64,000 nucleotides of DNA from Nitrosophilus kaiyonis (GCF_027943725.1 NZ_AP025696.1:659501-723500); one strand, 5' to 3'; shown: positions 8,271 through 18,470, numbered from the stretch's first letter. Notes: generated by a model from the letters alone, not told the origin. Translations and numbers: made by a program.

Positions 8271-8621
8271 TTAAAGAGCTGCTTTTGCTTTTTCTACGAT
8301 TTTAGAGAAGCTTTCAGGCTCATTCATCGCTAAATCTGCCAAGATTTTTCTATCAAGTTCGATGCCAGCTTTTTTGAGTCCATGAATAAATCTTGAATAA
8401 CTAATATCATTTAGTCTACAAGCCGCATTTATTCTTGTTATCCAAAGTTTTCTAAAATCTCTCTTTTTTTGCTTTCTATCTCTATATGCGTATACTAAAG
8501 ATCTCTCTAACTGCTCTTTAGCTTTTCTAAAATGTTTTCTTCTACCGCTATAGAAACCTTTTGCAAGTTTTAATATCTTTTTATGTCTTCTTCTTCTAAC
8601 TATTCCAGTTTTTACTCTCAT
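8271..8621 (-). CDS. rplT: 50S ribosomal protein L20
   Basis: This 116-aa L20 binds 23S rRNA early in 50S assembly. The N-terminal basic helix [20 protein letters not shown] and the globular end with [20 protein letters not shown] are characteristic. It is the last gene of thrS-infC-rpmI-rplT. The ATG is preceded by AAAGGGAG. In other bacteria L20 represses its own operon through a leader, and the short rpmI-rplT gap contains two small palindromes. Confidence 0.98.
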   Translation of the reverse strand: MRVKTGIVRRRRHKKILKLAKGFYSGRRKHFRKAKEQLERSLVYAYRDRKQKKRDFRKLWITRINAACRLNDISYSRFIHGLKKAGIELDRKILADLAMNEPESFSKIVEKAKAAL

Positions 8622-8644
8622 TTTTTCTCCCTTTACCTTTTAAA

Positions 8645-8690
8645 TTTTTAGGTGCCACATATGTGGACTTAACCCTAATGGGTGGAGTAA
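8645..8690 (-). promoter_or_regulatory. two small palindromes between rpmI and rplT
   Basis: CCACATATGTGG (8654-8665) and ACCCTAATGGGT (8672-8683) are both perfect palindromes in the 74-nt gap before rplT. They may fold into small hairpins that influence rplT translation or transcript processing. The function is not known from sequence. Confidence 0.35.
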
Positions 8691-8695
8691 CCGGC

Positions 8696-8890
8696 TTAAT
8701 ATGTTGCGATTAACTCTCTAATGTTTTCTTCATCAACCTTACTTACATAGTGAGGTGATCTTAAGCTTCTTTTTGTTTTTGGCGATTTTTTAGTCAAAAT
8801 GTGACTTCTAAAAGCGCTACCTCTTTTGATTTTGTTTTTAGTTTTTTTAAATCTCTTGGCAGCACCGCGATGTGTTTTCATCTTTGGCAT
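8696..8890 (-). CDS. rpmI: 50S ribosomal protein L35
   Basis: This 64-aa L35 has the standard [17 protein letters not shown] start and a lysine/arginine-rich body ending in LIATY. The ATG has AAAGGAG upstream. It lies between infC and rplT. A repeat block separates it from infC, so the operon is interrupted by about 190 nt of non-coding sequence. Confidence 0.97.
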   Translation of the reverse strand: MPKMKTHRGAAKRFKKTKNKIKRGSAFRSHILTKKSPKTKRSLRSPHYVSKVDEENIRELIATY

Positions 8891-8960
8891 CTTTTCTCCT
8901 TTACAGAATTTAAGACAGCAATTATATCGAAAGAATTTAAAAGAGAGATTAAAAAAGTGT

Positions 8961-9080
8961 AGTAATTGGATATTGGTATATTGGTTATTAGTTATTGGAA
9001 AAATCTATGAAGAGCAAAGCAACTAATTCCCAATGACTAATTACCAATTACCAATTACCAATAACTAATGACTAATGACT
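8961..9080. repeat. repeat block R3 inside the infC-rpmI gap
   Basis: The left arm (8961-9000) has AGTAATTGGATATTGG and ATTGGTTATTAGTTATTGG. The right arm (9021-9080) is made of 7-nt units (ACTAATT, ACCAATT repeated, ACTAATG repeated) that are complementary to the left arm. The two arms can form a long imperfect hairpin with a loop of about 20 nt. The infC stop codon is part of the right arm. Confidence 0.75.
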
Positions 9081-9612
9081 ATTTTTTCTTTTCCTCTTTT
9101 TTTGGTACAACCATCATATTTACATATCTTCCCTCAATATGTGGCTTCTTTTCAACAGTGCCTATATCTTCAATAAGAGGGATAATTTTTTCCAATACTT
9201 CAACACCAGCTTCTGGATTTGCCATTTCACGGCCTCTTAGGAAAACTCTAAATCTTACATGTTTTCCTTTTTCTAAAAATTCCCTTGCATGTTTTACTTT
9301 ATAATCAATATCATTTTGGGCTATTTTTACAGATAATTTTATCTCTTTTACCTCAATTTTTGCCTGTTTTTTCTTTGCCTCTTTTTTCTTTTTCTCCTGC
9401 TGATATTTAAATTTACCAAAATCCATTATTTTACACACAGGAGGGTTGGCATTCGGTGCAATAAGAACTAAATCCAAACCTTTCTCTTCAGCTAAATCAA
9501 GAGCTTCATCTCTTGAAATAATTCCATACTGAGTACCATCTTCACCTATACACCTAACCTTTTCAGCTCTTATATCTTCATTTAAGAGCACTTGATCCTT
9601 TTTCTTACTCAA
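9079..9612 (-). CDS. infC: translation initiation factor IF-3
   Basis: This 177-aa protein is bacterial IF-3. The N-terminal domain has [20 protein letters not shown], and the C-terminal domain has the family patterns [38 protein letters not shown] and [17 protein letters not shown]. The start is TTG at 9612, overlapping the thrS TGA by 3 nt, with GAGG upstream. A non-ATG start is usual for infC and is linked to autoregulation in other bacteria. Confidence 0.97.
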   Translation of the reverse strand: MSKKKDQVLLNEDIRAEKVRCIGEDGTQYGIISRDEALDLAEEKGLDLVLIAPNANPPVCKIMDFGKFKYQQEKKKKEAKKKQAKIEVKEIKLSVKIAQNDIDYKVKHAREFLEKGKHVRFRVFLRGREMANPEAGVEVLEKIIPLIEDIGTVEKKPHIEGRYVNMMVVPKKEEKKK

Positions 9613-11441
9613 AAGCGTACCTCACTTAATTTCTCCTTTATTTTTTCAAAAAATTCATTTTCACTAATATTATACTGAATTCTTTCTCTTCTATCCCTTA
9701 TAGCAACTAATTTTTCTTCAACTTCTTTATCCCCAATAACAACTATCATAGGAACTTTTTGTTTTTCAGCTGTTCTTATTCTTTTATTTAAACTCTCATT
9801 TTTATCAAAAATTTCTGTATCTATACCCATCTCAACAAGTTTTTCATTTAATTCTTTTGCATAATCTATATGATTTTGAGCAATTGGAATGATAATAATT
9901 TGAGTTGGAGCAATAAAAAATGGAAACTCCCCAGCAAAATGTTCTATCATTATACCTATAAATCTTTCAAAAGAGCCTAAAATTGCTCTATGTATCATCA
10001 CTGGGCGCTCTTCTTCATTTTTGTCATTTATATATCCAAGCTCAAATCTTTCAGGCAAATTAAAATCTACTTGAATTGTTCCACACTGCCATTTTCTACC
10101 GATAGCATCAGTAATTTTAATATCTATCTTTGGTCCATAAAATGCTCCCCCACCCTCATCTATCTCATATTTATGGCCATTCTCATCAAGGGCTTCTTTT
10201 AAGGCATTTGTAGCTTTTTCCCAAATCTCATCACTACCTATAGCTTTTTTTGGCTTTGTTGAGATTTCCATCTCATATTTAAAGTCAAATGTTTTCATTA
10301 TCTCATCAACAAAACCAAGTACCTCTATAACATTATCTTTTATCTGGCTTGGCATACAAAAAATATGTGCATCATCTTGAGTAAACTCTCTTACACGAAA
10401 AAGCCCGTGTAATACGCCACTTTTTTCGTGTCTATGAACAACGCCATATTCAAAATATTTTATAGGAAGTTCACGATAACTTCTCTTTTTTGATTTATAA
10501 ATCATTATATGGCCAACACAGTTCATAGGTTTTATACCATACTCAACACAATCCTCTTTCTCGTCGCAAATTTCAGTGAAATACATATTTTCTTTATAAT
10601 TTTGATAATGGCCACTCTTTTTCCAAAGTTCGCTTTTTAAAATTTCTGGACCCCTTACTGGTTCATATCCTCTTTTTCTATGCGCTTTAAAAAGTAAGCT
10701 CTCAAGTTTACTTCTAAGCCTTGCTCCTTTTGGAAGCCATATAGGTAGACCTGCACCTACCTCATCGCTAAACATAAAAAGCTCTAATTCTGTTCCAAGT
10801 TTTCTATGATCTCTTTTTTTAGCCTCTTCAAGCATTGTTAAATAATCTTTGAGAGACTTTTTATCTGCAAATGCTGTTCCGTATATTCTAGTTAGCATCT
10901 CTTTTGTTTCATCACCGCCAAGATATGCGCCAGCTACTCTTAATAATTTAAAATGCTTTAAAAATTTTGTGTTTGGTACATGAGGCCCTCTACATAAATC
11001 TTCAAAATCTCCCTGTTTGTAAATAGATACAGTGTCACTTGGGATATTTTTTAAAACTTCCTGTTTTAAATCATCATCTTTAAATTTTTCTATAGCTTTA
11101 CTTTTAGGAATTTCATATCTTTGAATATCAAGTTTTCTTTTTGCAATCTCTTGCATCTTTTTTTCAATTTTTTTTAGGTCCTCTTCACCAATTTTTTCTT
11201 TTACCCTAAAATCATAATAAAATCCATCTTTTACAACAGGTCCAACAAAAAATTTTGCATCAGGATATAACTCTTTAATTGCTTGAGCCATTAAATGAGC
11301 AGTTGAATGTCTAATAACCTCTAAAGCTTCTGGAGTGTTTTCTGGATATATTTTTTTAGCAGATTCAATATCTATATTTTTTTCTTTTGCAGTTTGCAAA
11401 TCTATTATTTCATTATCTTTTTTTATAGCAATCGGTTCCAA
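9609..11441 (-). CDS. thrS: threonyl-tRNA synthetase
   Basis: This 610-aa class II enzyme charges tRNA-Thr. The N-terminal TGS domain is almost missing (about 30 residues before the editing domain), as in other Campylobacterota. The editing domain motif [11 protein letters not shown], the class II motif 2 region [19 protein letters not shown], and the anticodon-binding domain with [12 protein letters not shown] are visible. The start is TTG 11441 with AAAGGAGC upstream. It is the first gene of the thrS-infC-rpmI-rplT operon. Confidence 0.97.
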   Translation of the reverse strand: MEPIAIKKDNEIIDLQTAKEKNIDIESAKKIYPENTPEALEVIRHSTAHLMAQAIKELYPDAKFFVGPVVKDGFYYDFRVKEKIGEEDLKKIEKKMQEIAKRKLDIQRYEIPKSKAIEKFKDDDLKQEVLKNIPSDTVSIYKQGDFEDLCRGPHVPNTKFLKHFKLLRVAGAYLGGDETKEMLTRIYGTAFADKKSLKDYLTMLEEAKKRDHRKLGTELELFMFSDEVGAGLPIWLPKGARLRSKLESLLFKAHRKRGYEPVRGPEILKSELWKKSGHYQNYKENMYFTEICDEKEDCVEYGIKPMNCVGHIMIYKSKKRSYRELPIKYFEYGVVHRHEKSGVLHGLFRVREFTQDDAHIFCMPSQIKDNVIEVLGFVDEIMKTFDFKYEMEISTKPKKAIGSDEIWEKATNALKEALDENGHKYEIDEGGGAFYGPKIDIKITDAIGRKWQCGTIQVDFNLPERFELGYINDKNEEERPVMIHRAILGSFERFIGIMIEHFAGEFPFFIAPTQIIIIPIAQNHIDYAKELNEKLVEMGIDTEIFDKNESLNKRIRTAEKQKVPMIVVIGDKEVEEKLVAIRDRRERIQYNISENEFFEKIKEKLSEVRF

Positions 11442-11527
11442 AAAGCTCCTTTAATTATTTTTAACCGCTTTTTTCTATGCAATCGCAATGTTTTGCATAA
11501 ACAAAAAAAGCTTTAAAGTGTGTTAGC

Positions 11528-11559
11528 AAAAAAATCGATAAGCAGTTATCGATTTTTTT
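11528..11559 (-). terminator. intrinsic terminator after tRNA-Val
   Basis: AAAAAAATCGATAA (11528-11541) and TTATCGATTTTTTT (11546-11559) form a perfect 14-bp stem with a GCAG loop. It ends in a T-run on both strands. It lies five bases beyond the tRNA 3-prime end, so it terminates the tRNA transcript and separates it from thrS. Confidence 0.85.
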
Positions 11560-11564
11560 CCATA

Positions 11565-11639
11565 TGGTGGTCGCGAGAGGATTTGAACCTCTGACCACTA
11601 CGATGTCAACGTAGTGCTCTACCCCTGAGCTACGCGACC
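11565..11639 (-). tRNA. tRNA-Val (anticodon GAC)
   Basis: The cloverleaf can be drawn fully. The acceptor stem is GGTCGCG/CGCGACC, the D-arm is GCTCAGGGGTAGAGC, the anticodon stem is CTACG/CGTAG with loop TTGACAT, and the T-arm is AGAGG-TTCAAAT-CCTCT. The discriminator is A and the CCA end is encoded. The anticodon GAC reads GUC/GUU valine codons. Confidence 0.96.
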
Positions 11640-11644
11640 ATTTT

Positions 11645-11765
11645 TTCGTTAAATTGGATAGAATGTTTAAATTGGTTAAAATAGTTAAGTAGTTGAGTTG
11701 TTAATTCATCTTTAACTCGTTCTTTTTTAACCACTTAACCACTCAACCATTTTAACTAATTTAAT
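11645..11765. repeat. repeat block R4 between tRNA-Val and lspA
   Basis: The left arm has AAATTGGTTAAAATAGTTAAG and GTAGTTGAGTTGTTAA. The right arm has TTTAACCACTTAACCACTC and AACCATTTTAACTAATTTAA, the approximate complement. The block lies upstream of the tRNA and downstream of the lspA stop on the minus strand. Confidence 0.7.
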
Positions 11766-11780
11766 TTTTCTTGACTAAAA

Positions 11781-12221
11781 TTATATTTTTTTTTGTATAA
11801 AATGTAAATAGAATAGCCATGCAATTGATAAATCAATCATAACATCAGCAAAGTTAAATACTGCAAAATCAAATCCGCAGTGCCAATATACATAATCAAC
11901 TACTCCACCATAAATAAATCTATCATAAAGATTTCCAATGGCAGCCCCAAATAAAATACCTAATACAAAAGGTATTTTAAATATCAATCTATTTATATTT
12001 ACATATATAAAAGCTGATAATATTAAAGCAAACAAAATCCATTTAAGATATCCATTTAAAAAAGACAAAAGAGAAAAAGCGACTCCTTTGTTTAATGTAA
12101 AGCCAAAAGTAATACATTTTGTATCATAAAAAAGGCCATTTATAAAAAGCTCTTTTATACTTTTATCTATTAAAAATATCCCTAATGCGGCAAGAAAAAA
12201 TACAAAATAGTTTTTTATCAT
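11781..12221 (-). CDS. lspA: lipoprotein signal peptidase
   Basis: This 146-aa inner-membrane aspartic protease removes signal peptides from diacylated prolipoproteins. Four hydrophobic helices are visible. The conserved boxes are [33 protein letters not shown] and [11 protein letters not shown], and the two catalytic aspartates fall in VVDYV and FADV. The start overlaps the glmM stop by 4 nt, the usual glmM-lspA pair. Confidence 0.96.
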   Translation of the reverse strand: MIKNYFVFFLAALGIFLIDKSIKELFINGLFYDTKCITFGFTLNKGVAFSLLSFLNGYLKWILFALILSAFIYVNINRLIFKIPFVLGILFGAAIGNLYDRFIYGGVVDYVYWHCGFDFAVFNFADVMIDLSIAWLFYLHFIQKKI

Positions 12222-13558
12222 CTATCTAATTTTTTCCTCAAAAAATCTAAAAGTTCATCCATCTCTTTTTCGATAACTTTTTGATCCTTTCCTTCAAGCA
12301 ATACTCTTAATTTATTTTCGGTCCCAGAATATCTTATCAAAGTTCTTATTCCCTTTTTTTCAATATCTTTTATTTTTTTTTGATAGCCTTCAATATTTTC
12401 TAAAGGAATTTTTTCTTTAACATTTATGTTTTTTAGTAGTTGGGGATATAGCTCAAAAGGGTTTAATACTTCACTTGCTTTTTTATTCGTTTTTAACATT
12501 AATGCCAAAGTTTGCAATGCACTAACTAAACCATCTCCAGTTTTTCCAAAATCTGTTAATATAATATGTCCGCTATTTTCTCCACCAAAATTAAGATTAT
12601 ATTTTTTTATCTCTTCAAGGACATATTTGTCCCCTACTTTACTTCTATAAAGTTTTATTCCATGTTTATTTAAAAAATCTTCAAGTGCTTTATTGCTCAT
12701 AACTGTTGCTACTATTGCACTATTTTTAAGCTTTTTTTCATTTTTTAAATATAGCGCAAGTGCTCCAAGAAGTTTATCTCCATCAACAATTTCTCCTTTT
12801 TCATCAACTACTACTAGTCTGTCAGCATCTCCATCAAGAGCAAAACCAATATCGGCTCTATATTTTTTTACTACATTTGCTAAATCTTCAGGATGTATTG
12901 CTCCACATTTATGATTGATATTAAATCCATTTGGTTGATTGTTTATAACTATTGTTTCAGCGCCTAATTCATTAAAAATTGTTGGGGCAACTTTATATGC
13001 AGCTCCATTTGCAGTATCAACAACGATTCTTAAGCCACTAAGAGTTAGATCTTTAGGAAAAGAGTTTTTTATATGTACTATATATCTTCCTATTACATCA
13101 TCTATTCTTTTTGATGATCCTATCTCTTTTTTTGTTTTTTGATTTTCTTGAATTAACTCTTTATTAAAAAATATCTCTTCAATTTTTTTCTCATCATTCT
13201 CTTGAAGCTTATCTCCAAAATGGTTGAAAAATTTTATTCCATTATCATAATAAGGGTTATGACTAGCGCTTATCATAATTCCTGCATCACATCTCATATC
13301 TTCTGTTAAAAAAGCTATTGCAGGAGTTGGCATTGGTCCAATTTGTATAACATTATATCCAACAGCTGTTAATCCACTAACTATGGCATTTTCTATCATA
13401 TATCCGCTTCTTCTTGTATCTTTTCCAACGAGTATTTTATTTGTAACAGAATTTTTTCTAAAATATATTCCAGCACTCATAGCAAGGTTCATTACAAGTT
13501 CAGCTGTTAAAAATTTGCCAGCCTCCCCTCTTACGCCATCAGTTCCAAAAAGCTTCAT
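12218..13558 (-). CDS. glmM: phosphoglucosamine mutase
   Basis: This 446-aa enzyme interconverts glucosamine-6-P and glucosamine-1-P for cell-wall precursor synthesis. The N-terminus [20 protein letters not shown], the phosphoserine loop [15 protein letters not shown], the metal-binding [10 protein letters not shown] and the C-terminal [13 protein letters not shown] are all present. It is divergent from rpsT across a 100-nt gap and is translationally coupled to lspA. Confidence 0.98.
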   Translation of the reverse strand: MKLFGTDGVRGEAGKFLTAELVMNLAMSAGIYFRKNSVTNKILVGKDTRRSGYMIENAIVSGLTAVGYNVIQIGPMPTPAIAFLTEDMRCDAGIMISASHNPYYDNGIKFFNHFGDKLQENDEKKIEEIFFNKELIQENQKTKKEIGSSKRIDDVIGRYIVHIKNSFPKDLTLSGLRIVVDTANGAAYKVAPTIFNELGAETIVINNQPNGFNINHKCGAIHPEDLANVVKKYRADIGFALDGDADRLVVVDEKGEIVDGDKLLGALALYLKNEKKLKNSAIVATVMSNKALEDFLNKHGIKLYRSKVGDKYVLEEIKKYNLNFGGENSGHIILTDFGKTGDGLVSALQTLALMLKTNKKASEVLNPFELYPQLLKNINVKEKIPLENIEGYQKKIKDIEKKGIRTLIRYSGTENKLRVLLEGKDQKVIEKEMDELLDFLRKKLDR

Positions 13559-13617
13559 ATTAAATTCCTTATTCTTAAAAAATGATTAATTTAAACTTTT
13601 TTTAAATAAACTTGGGG

Positions 13618-13658
13618 TATTATTCTAGCCTAAAATAAATTAAAAAGGATTAAAAAAT
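13618..13658 (+). promoter_or_regulatory. probable rpsT promoter and RBS
   Basis: TATTAT (13618-13623) is a plausible -10 box, preceded by CTTGGGG. AAAAGGATT gives the ribosome binding site for rpsT. No good -35 is seen, which is common in Campylobacterota. Confidence 0.45.
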
Positions 13659-13931
13659 ATGGCACATCATAAATCCGCTTTAAAAAGAATTCGCCAAACA
13701 GCTAAAAGAACTGCAAGAAACAGATTTTACAGAACAAGAATTAAAAATATCTCAAAAGCTGTGAGAGAAGCTGTAGCTGCTGGTGATAAAGAAAAAGCAT
13801 TGGAAGCACTAAAAGTTGCAAATAAAGAATTTCATAAATATGTTAGTAAAGGTGTATTGAAAAAAAATACAGCTGCAAGAAAAGTATCACGCCTTCATAA
13901 ACTTGTAAACTCTATGACAGAAGCTGCATAA
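13659..13931 (+). CDS. rpsT: 30S ribosomal protein S20
   Basis: This 90-aa protein binds 16S r[24 protein letters not shown] and the later helix [18 protein letters not shown] are standard S20. It is followed after 18 nt by prfA, a pairing found in many Campylobacterota. Confidence 0.98.
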   Translation: MAHHKSALKRIRQTAKRTARNRFYRTRIKNISKAVREAVAAGDKEKALEALKVANKEFHKYVSKGVLKKNTAARKVSRLHKLVNSMTEAA

Positions 13932-13949
13932 GCTTCTGTAGACCTGCCC

Positions 13950-15017
13950 ATGCTAAAAGAGAAGTTAAAACCATTTATTGAAAGATATGAAGAGATAAAT
14001 AATCTTTTAAGCTCTCCTGAAATCACTCACGATATTAAAAAAATGACTGAACTTTCTAAAGAACAGTCTGATATTGAACCAATAGTGGAAAAAGCAAAAG
14101 AGTATTTTAAAGTAATTGAAGCTATTGAAGAGAACAAAGAACTGCTTGAAGATGAGGAGTTAGGGGAGCTTGCAAAAGAGGAGATAAAAGAGTTAGAGCC
14201 TTTGAAAGAGAAGCTTGAAAATGAGATAAAAGTTCTTTTAATTCCTAAAGATCCTAATGATGAAAAAGATATCTATCTTGAAATTAGAGCAGGTACAGGT
14301 GGAGAAGAGGCTGCTCTGTTTGCAGCTGATCTTTTCAAAGCTTATGTTAGATACGCTGATTCAAAAGGGTGGAAAGTAGAGATAGTAAGTTCAAATGAGA
14401 GCGATAGTGGTGGTTATAAAGAGATTATTGCAAAAATAAAAGGGCAGGGGGTTTATAGCCGATTAAAATATGAAGCAGGTACTCATAGAGTACAAAGAGT
14501 TCCAGCAACTGAATCACAAGGAAGAATACATACTTCTGCTGTAACTGTAGCTATTATGCCTGAAGTTGATGATGTAGATGTAGAAATAAATCCTAATGAT
14601 TTAAAAATTGATGTTTATCGCTCTAGTGGATGTGGAGGACAGTCTGTTAATACCACTGATAGTGCAGTTAGAATTACCCATATTCCTACAGGTATTGTTG
14701 TTGCGATGCAGGATGAAAAAAGCCAGCATAAAAATAAAGAGAAAGCTCTTAAGATTCTTAAAGCTAGAATTTATGAAAAAAAGATGAGAGAGCAACAGGA
14801 AGCTTTGGCAAAAGATAGAAAAGAGCAGGTAGGAAGTGGGGATAGAAGTGAAAGAATTAGAACATACAATTATCCTCAAAATAGAATAACTGATCATAGA
14901 ATAGGGCTTACTTTATATAAACTTGATGAAATTATGCAAAATGGAGATTTTGATCAAATTATAGAGCCTCTTATTGCTCATTATCAAGCTCAAAAAATGG
15001 AAGAAGCAGGATTATAA
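13950..15017 (+). CDS. prfA: peptide chain release factor 1
   Basis: This 355-aa protein recognises UAA/UAG stop codons. The GGQ peptidyl-hydrolysis loop lies in [19 protein letters not shown]. The stop-codon-reading region shows [20 protein letters not shown], and the typical [18 protein letters not shown] is near the end. The spacing from rpsT and the shared strand suggest co-transcription. Repeat block R5 follows the stop. Confidence 0.98.
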   Translation: MLKEKLKPFIERYEEINNLLSSPEITHDIKKMTELSKEQSDIEPIVEKAKEYFKVIEAIEENKELLEDEELGELAKEEIKELEPLKEKLENEIKVLLIPKDPNDEKDIYLEIRAGTGGEEAALFAADLFKAYVRYADSKGWKVEIVSSNESDSGGYKEIIAKIKGQGVYSRLKYEAGTHRVQRVPATESQGRIHTSAVTVAIMPEVDDVDVEINPNDLKIDVYRSSGCGGQSVNTTDSAVRITHIPTGIVVAMQDEKSQHKNKEKALKILKARIYEKKMREQQEALAKDRKEQVGSGDRSERIRTYNYPQNRITDHRIGLTLYKLDEIMQNGDFDQIIEPLIAHYQAQKMEEAGL

Positions 15018-15085
15018 ATAAGTGCTAAGTTGTTAGAGGCATATTAATTATACAACTCAACAACTCATCCACTTAACTACTTAAC
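15018..15085. repeat. repeat block R5 between prfA and the Bax-like gene
   Basis: The words AAGTGCTAAGTTGTTAG and CAACTCAACAACTC, then CACTTAACTACTTAACTA, form an imperfect inverted pair between two convergent genes. Its last bases overlap the stop end of the minus-strand gene. Confidence 0.6.
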
Positions 15086-15797
15086 TATCATGTAAATGTA
15101 ATCTATTTTTTTTGATTATAGAAGATACTAGTTTATTATATCTTTTTCCAATTTGTGAATATCTTTGCATCATCATAGCAGCTTTTAAACCACTAAATTT
15201 GACACCTTTTTTTCTTGATAGATATCTTGCCATTCTAAATTCTTTGTAGGCTCTGTGTCTATTTAGATTTAACATGTATGAAGCAATAGAGTCAGAGATA
15301 GTTTTAAAAACTCTTATTTTATGATTTTTTCCTTCTTCTCTATTTTGAGGAATAAGTCCATTTTTACCAAATGTCCACTCTCCAAAAAGATTGTTTGCTT
15401 CTCTTGCAAATCTACTTTTCCCCCAGCCACTCTCAAGAGCTGCTTGAGCAAGTACAAGAGAATCTGGAATTGTATCTATTTTAATCAAGTACTCTTTTTT
15501 GTTGTATATATTTTTGATTCTATATTTTTTTGCAAGTTTAATGAGATTGTTTAATCTGTCTTTTTTAATAAAAGGATTTTTATAATAGTCATTAAAAAAT
15601 TCTATTACAAATTTTCTCTCTTTTTCTATTTTTGCATTCTCTTCTTTTACAAGAGGTTTAAGTATTTTAAAAAATGCCTCTTTTTGCTTTGATATATTTT
15701 TAATTTTATAATACCATGCAGGAATAGATTGTAATTTTGCAGCATATATTGAAGTAGCTAATATTATTCCTCCTATACCTAATACAACTTTTTTCAA
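15081..15797 (-). CDS. Bax-like glucosaminidase-family protein
   Basis: This 238-aa exported protein resembles E. coli Bax, a peptidoglycan glucosaminidase-fold enzyme. The N-terminus has a short hydrophobic signal (KKVVLGIGGIILATSIYAA). The family core is seen in DSLVLAQAALESGWGKSRFA, with the probable catalytic Glu in ALESGWG, and then in NNLFGEWTFGKNGLIP and AMMMQRYSQIGKRY. It overlaps dapF by 4 nt. It probably acts on the cell wall in the periplasm. Confidence 0.87.
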   Translation of the reverse strand: MKKVVLGIGGIILATSIYAAKLQSIPAWYYKIKNISKQKEAFFKILKPLVKEENAKIEKERKFVIEFFNDYYKNPFIKKDRLNNLIKLAKKYRIKNIYNKKEYLIKIDTIPDSLVLAQAALESGWGKSRFAREANNLFGEWTFGKNGLIPQNREEGKNHKIRVFKTISDSIASYMLNLNRHRAYKEFRMARYLSRKKGVKFSGLKAAMMMQRYSQIGKRYNKLVSSIIKKNRLHLHDS

Positions 15798-16543
15798 TAA
15801 ACCTCCTCTATAAATGTTTCAAATATTTTTTTAACTCTTCCTTTTAGATATAAAGAGCTGTTTTTATAACTTAAAATGAGTTCTTCTTTACTTTTTGGAT
15901 ATACTTTTGCTTTATTATCAACTAAGCCTTCTTTAAAAGCTCTATAAAAAGCAGCAGCCATTCCAGTTCCACAGGCTAAAGTTTCATCTTCAACACCACG
16001 TTCATATGTTCTTATATATATTATACCATTTTCCACCTTGGCAAAGTTTACATTTGCATTATAAATTTGTCTTAGCTCTTTTGCTTTAAGCTTATCAAAT
16101 TCATCTAAATTATCTACAAATGTAACTAAGTGAGGCACCCCTGTATCTATAAGCCACCAATCTTTCCCAAACTCTTTTATATTTTTATCTTTTATGAAAG
16201 CCTCGGTTAATTCACTCTCTACAATATCTTCTTCAACAGTTGCATTTATGACCCCAGCTCCAGTTAAAAAACTCATTTTACTGTCTGCCAATCCATAATT
16301 TTTTGCATAATGTGCAGCTGCTCTACTTCCATTTCCACACATTGCAGCTTCACTTCCATCTGCATTATAAAACTGCCATTTGAAATCTACTCCTTCAAAC
16401 GGAAGTAAAACTATTAAGCCATCAGCTCCAATTCCACTGTATCTATCACATAGTTTTTTGGCTAAATCACTTCTATCAATCTCTTTAAATGTGTGAAATA
16501 TTATAAAATCGTTTCCACTTGCGCTATATTTGGCTAAATTCAT
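15794..16543 (-). CDS. dapF: diaminopimelate epimerase
   Basis: This 249-aa enzyme converts LL-DAP to meso-DAP for lysine and peptidoglycan synthesis. Both catalytic cysteines are visible, in AAMCGNGSRAAAHYA and ETLACGTGMAAAFYR. The N-terminal KYSASGNDFIIF is also typical. Its start overlaps the coaE end by 20 nt. Confidence 0.97.
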   Translation of the reverse strand: MNLAKYSASGNDFIIFHTFKEIDRSDLAKKLCDRYSGIGADGLIVLLPFEGVDFKWQFYNADGSEAAMCGNGSRAAAHYAKNYGLADSKMSFLTGAGVINATVEEDIVESELTEAFIKDKNIKEFGKDWWLIDTGVPHLVTFVDNLDEFDKLKAKELRQIYNANVNFAKVENGIIYIRTYERGVEDETLACGTGMAAAFYRAFKEGLVDNKAKVYPKSKEELILSYKNSSLYLKGRVKKIFETFIEEVY

Positions 16544-17168
16544 TTTTTACCTTTTCAACAAATTTATCTACCTCTTTTTGAAGATGTTTTAAATCTTTTG
16601 AATTATCTATCAAATAAGTAGTTTTCTCTTTTTTCTCCTCTATATCCATTTGTGAATCTATTCTTTTTATAGCTTCTTCTTTGCTTAATCCTTCTCTATT
16701 TATAAGTCTTTGAAGCTGAATATCCTTTGGAGCATATACTAAAACAACTTTCTTTATAGGATAATTTTTTGTTTCAAAAAAAAGAGGAATGTCTACAATA
16801 TATGGCACTTTGTGTTTTTCTAATTTTATAGATTCTTCTTCAATTTTTTTTCTAATCAGTGGATGAAGGAGTTTTTCAAGCTCTTTTTTAGCCTCTTTAT
16901 CTGAAAAAATCAATTTGCCAAGAGCTTTTCTATCAACTTTTCCATTCTTTATATATTTTTTTCCAAAAATCTCTTCTATTTTATCTTTTTGTTCTTCTAA
17001 AACTTCATGAGCTATTTTATCTGCATCAATAATGGAAAAACCATATAGTTTAAGTATGTTACAAACTGTGCTTTTGCCGGTGGCTATGCCACCAGTTAAA
17101 GCAATAGCATGTTCAAATGGTTTTATATTAGTTGAATTGGTAGAGCTTTTTTCTGATGAGCTAATCAT
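16524..17168 (-). CDS. coaE: dephospho-CoA kinase
   Basis: This enzyme performs the last step of CoA synthesis, phosphorylating dephospho-CoA. The P-loop GGIATGKST lies near residue 26, followed by IIDADKIAHEVL and the lid and core motifs HPLIRKKI and VDIPLFFE. The chain is 214 aa. The first about 20 residues (serine/asparagine-rich) are unlike the family and may come from an upstream start choice; no better start was identified. Confidence 0.95.
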   Translation of the reverse strand: MISSSEKSSTNSTNIKPFEHAIALTGGIATGKSTVCNILKLYGFSIIDADKIAHEVLEEQKDKIEEIFGKKYIKNGKVDRKALGKLIFSDKEAKKELEKLLHPLIRKKIEEESIKLEKHKVPYIVDIPLFFETKNYPIKKVVLVYAPKDIQLQRLINREGLSKEEAIKRIDSQMDIEEKKEKTTYLIDNSKDLKHLQKEVDKFVEKVKNEFSQI

Positions 17169-17195
17169 ATCTTATCCTAAAATATTTTTAAAATT

Positions 17196-18035
17196 TTACC
17201 ATTTATAAAGCTCACCCAACTCTTTTTTTACATAATTTGGTAAAACAAAACTTGCTTTGTGAATATCTGAGTTGTAATATTTAAGTCCATCTATTAAATC
17301 TGCTCTTTGTAAAATCATATCTGCTGTTGGATGATAAAATTTACTTCCCATTATAAAGTTCCAATTGCATCCTGGATACATATACATCTCAAATCTATAA
17401 GGCATAACAATCTTAAAAAACTCGCCAATAACTTTCATTATCTCTTTATGCAAAGGCATATCTATCCACCAGCTCTCACCTTGGGCTACAACCAATCCAT
17501 CATCTTTTAATATTCTATTTACATGGGCATAAAAAGTTTTATTAAAAAGTCCCTTAGCTGGACCTTCTGGATCTGTTGAATCAACTAAAACAATATCATA
17601 GCTTTTATCTTTTGCATCTCTTACAAACTCTATACCATCAGCTATTATAAGATTTAATCTTGGATTGTCCCAATCTCCAATATTTGGAAAATATTTTTTG
17701 CTAATATTAACAACCTCTTCATCAATTTCAACCATATCAACTTTTATATCTTTATGTCTTAAAACCTCTTTTGCAACTCCACCATCGCCTCCACCTATAA
17801 TAAGTACATTTTTTGGATCTTTATGGGTGCAGATTGCAACATGAACCATCATCTCATGATAGATAAACTCATCTTTTTCACAAAGCATCCCATGACCATC
17901 AATAACTAAAACTTTTCCAAACTCTTCACTATCATATACCTCGATATTTTGATATTTGCTTTTTGTTTGGGCAATTTTTTCTTTAACTTTGATTCCTTGT
18001 TTAAAAAAATCGTTATGTATCTCTTCAAACCACAT
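17196..18035 (-). CDS. speE: spermidine synthase (polyamine aminopropyltransferase)
   Basis: This 279-aa enzyme transfers aminopropyl from decarboxylated SAM to putrescine or a related amine. The dcSAM-binding motif LIIGGGDGGVAKEVLRH, the acidic EIDEEVV, and the catalytic region DIVLVDSTDPEGPAKGLF are intact. Gln/Glu residues in VVAQGESWWID fit the active site. The preferred amine cannot be read from sequence. It is followed by coaE after 27 nt on the same strand. Confidence 0.94.
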   Translation of the reverse strand: MWFEEIHNDFFKQGIKVKEKIAQTKSKYQNIEVYDSEEFGKVLVIDGHGMLCEKDEFIYHEMMVHVAICTHKDPKNVLIIGGGDGGVAKEVLRHKDIKVDMVEIDEEVVNISKKYFPNIGDWDNPRLNLIIADGIEFVRDAKDKSYDIVLVDSTDPEGPAKGLFNKTFYAHVNRILKDDGLVVAQGESWWIDMPLHKEIMKVIGEFFKIVMPYRFEMYMYPGCNWNFIMGSKFYHPTADMILQRADLIDGLKYYNSDIHKASFVLPNYVKKELGELYKW

Positions 18036-18114
18036 GTTATCTCCATTTTAGATAAATTTTGTCTGATTTTATCAAAAGATTTTTAAATAAACAAAAAGTT
18101 AAGTCCTTAAATGA

Positions 18115-18154
18115 TATAATTTATTTTAAAATATAGAGATTATAAGGAGATAAA
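18115..18154 (+). promoter_or_regulatory. promoter of the 76-aa membrane protein gene
   Basis: TATAAT at 18115-18120, preceded by AAATGA, with the RBS AAGGAG just before the ATG at 18155. No -35 was recognised. Confidence 0.6.
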
Positions 18155-18385
18155 ATGTGTGGGGATAAAGCTCAAAGAATTTTAATGGCTATAATGCTTG
18201 GATTTATAATGTATCTTTTTGCAATGGGCAGAACTGACCAGACTATGTTTCAAATTGCAGTAGTTTTACAAACTTTTATAATTATTATGCTTTTAATATT
18301 TGCTTTTACAAATTTTTGTCCAAGTCTTTGGTTTTTTAATAAAATTTTTGGAAAATGTGATTGGGAGAAGAAGAGTAAAGAGTAG
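18155..18385 (+). CDS. small two-helix membrane protein (DUF2892-like)
   Basis: This 76-aa protein has two hydrophobic helices (about residues 9-24 and 33-53) and short charged ends. The FTNFCPSLWFFNKIFG motif after helix 2 resembles the CP motif that follows the membrane helices in DUF2892/YgaP-type proteins. Cysteines lie near both ends (MCG, GKC). It has its own promoter and AAGGAG. Function is unknown. Confidence 0.7.
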   Translation: MCGDKAQRILMAIMLGFIMYLFAMGRTDQTMFQIAVVLQTFIIIMLLIFAFTNFCPSLWFFNKIFGKCDWEKKSKE

Positions 18386-18470
18386 TAATTGGTATATTGG
18401 TTATTAGTTATTGCTTATTAGTAAAAAATTAAATATCTAATATACCATTACACTAATAACCAATTACCCT
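18386..18470. repeat. repeat block R6 before purM
   Basis: The left arm AATTGGTATATTGGTTATTA (18387 on) is complementary to the right arm AATATACCATTACACTAATA plus ACCAATTACC (about 18439-18468). The hairpin begins directly at the stop codon of the 76-aa gene and lies 30 nt before purM. Confidence 0.75.

Larger units (their letters stand above)
11442..11780. other. 339-nt gap between thrS and lspA
   Basis: The gap contains the probable thrS leader (11442-11527), an intrinsic terminator, tRNA-Val(GAC) and repeat block R4. No protein-coding ORF with a credible SD was seen. Confidence 0.7.

Noticed and set aside
14601-14897. 98-aa minus-strand ORF within prfA
   Set aside because: It is a shadow of prfA: no RBS, and its composition mirrors the antisense of conserved codons.
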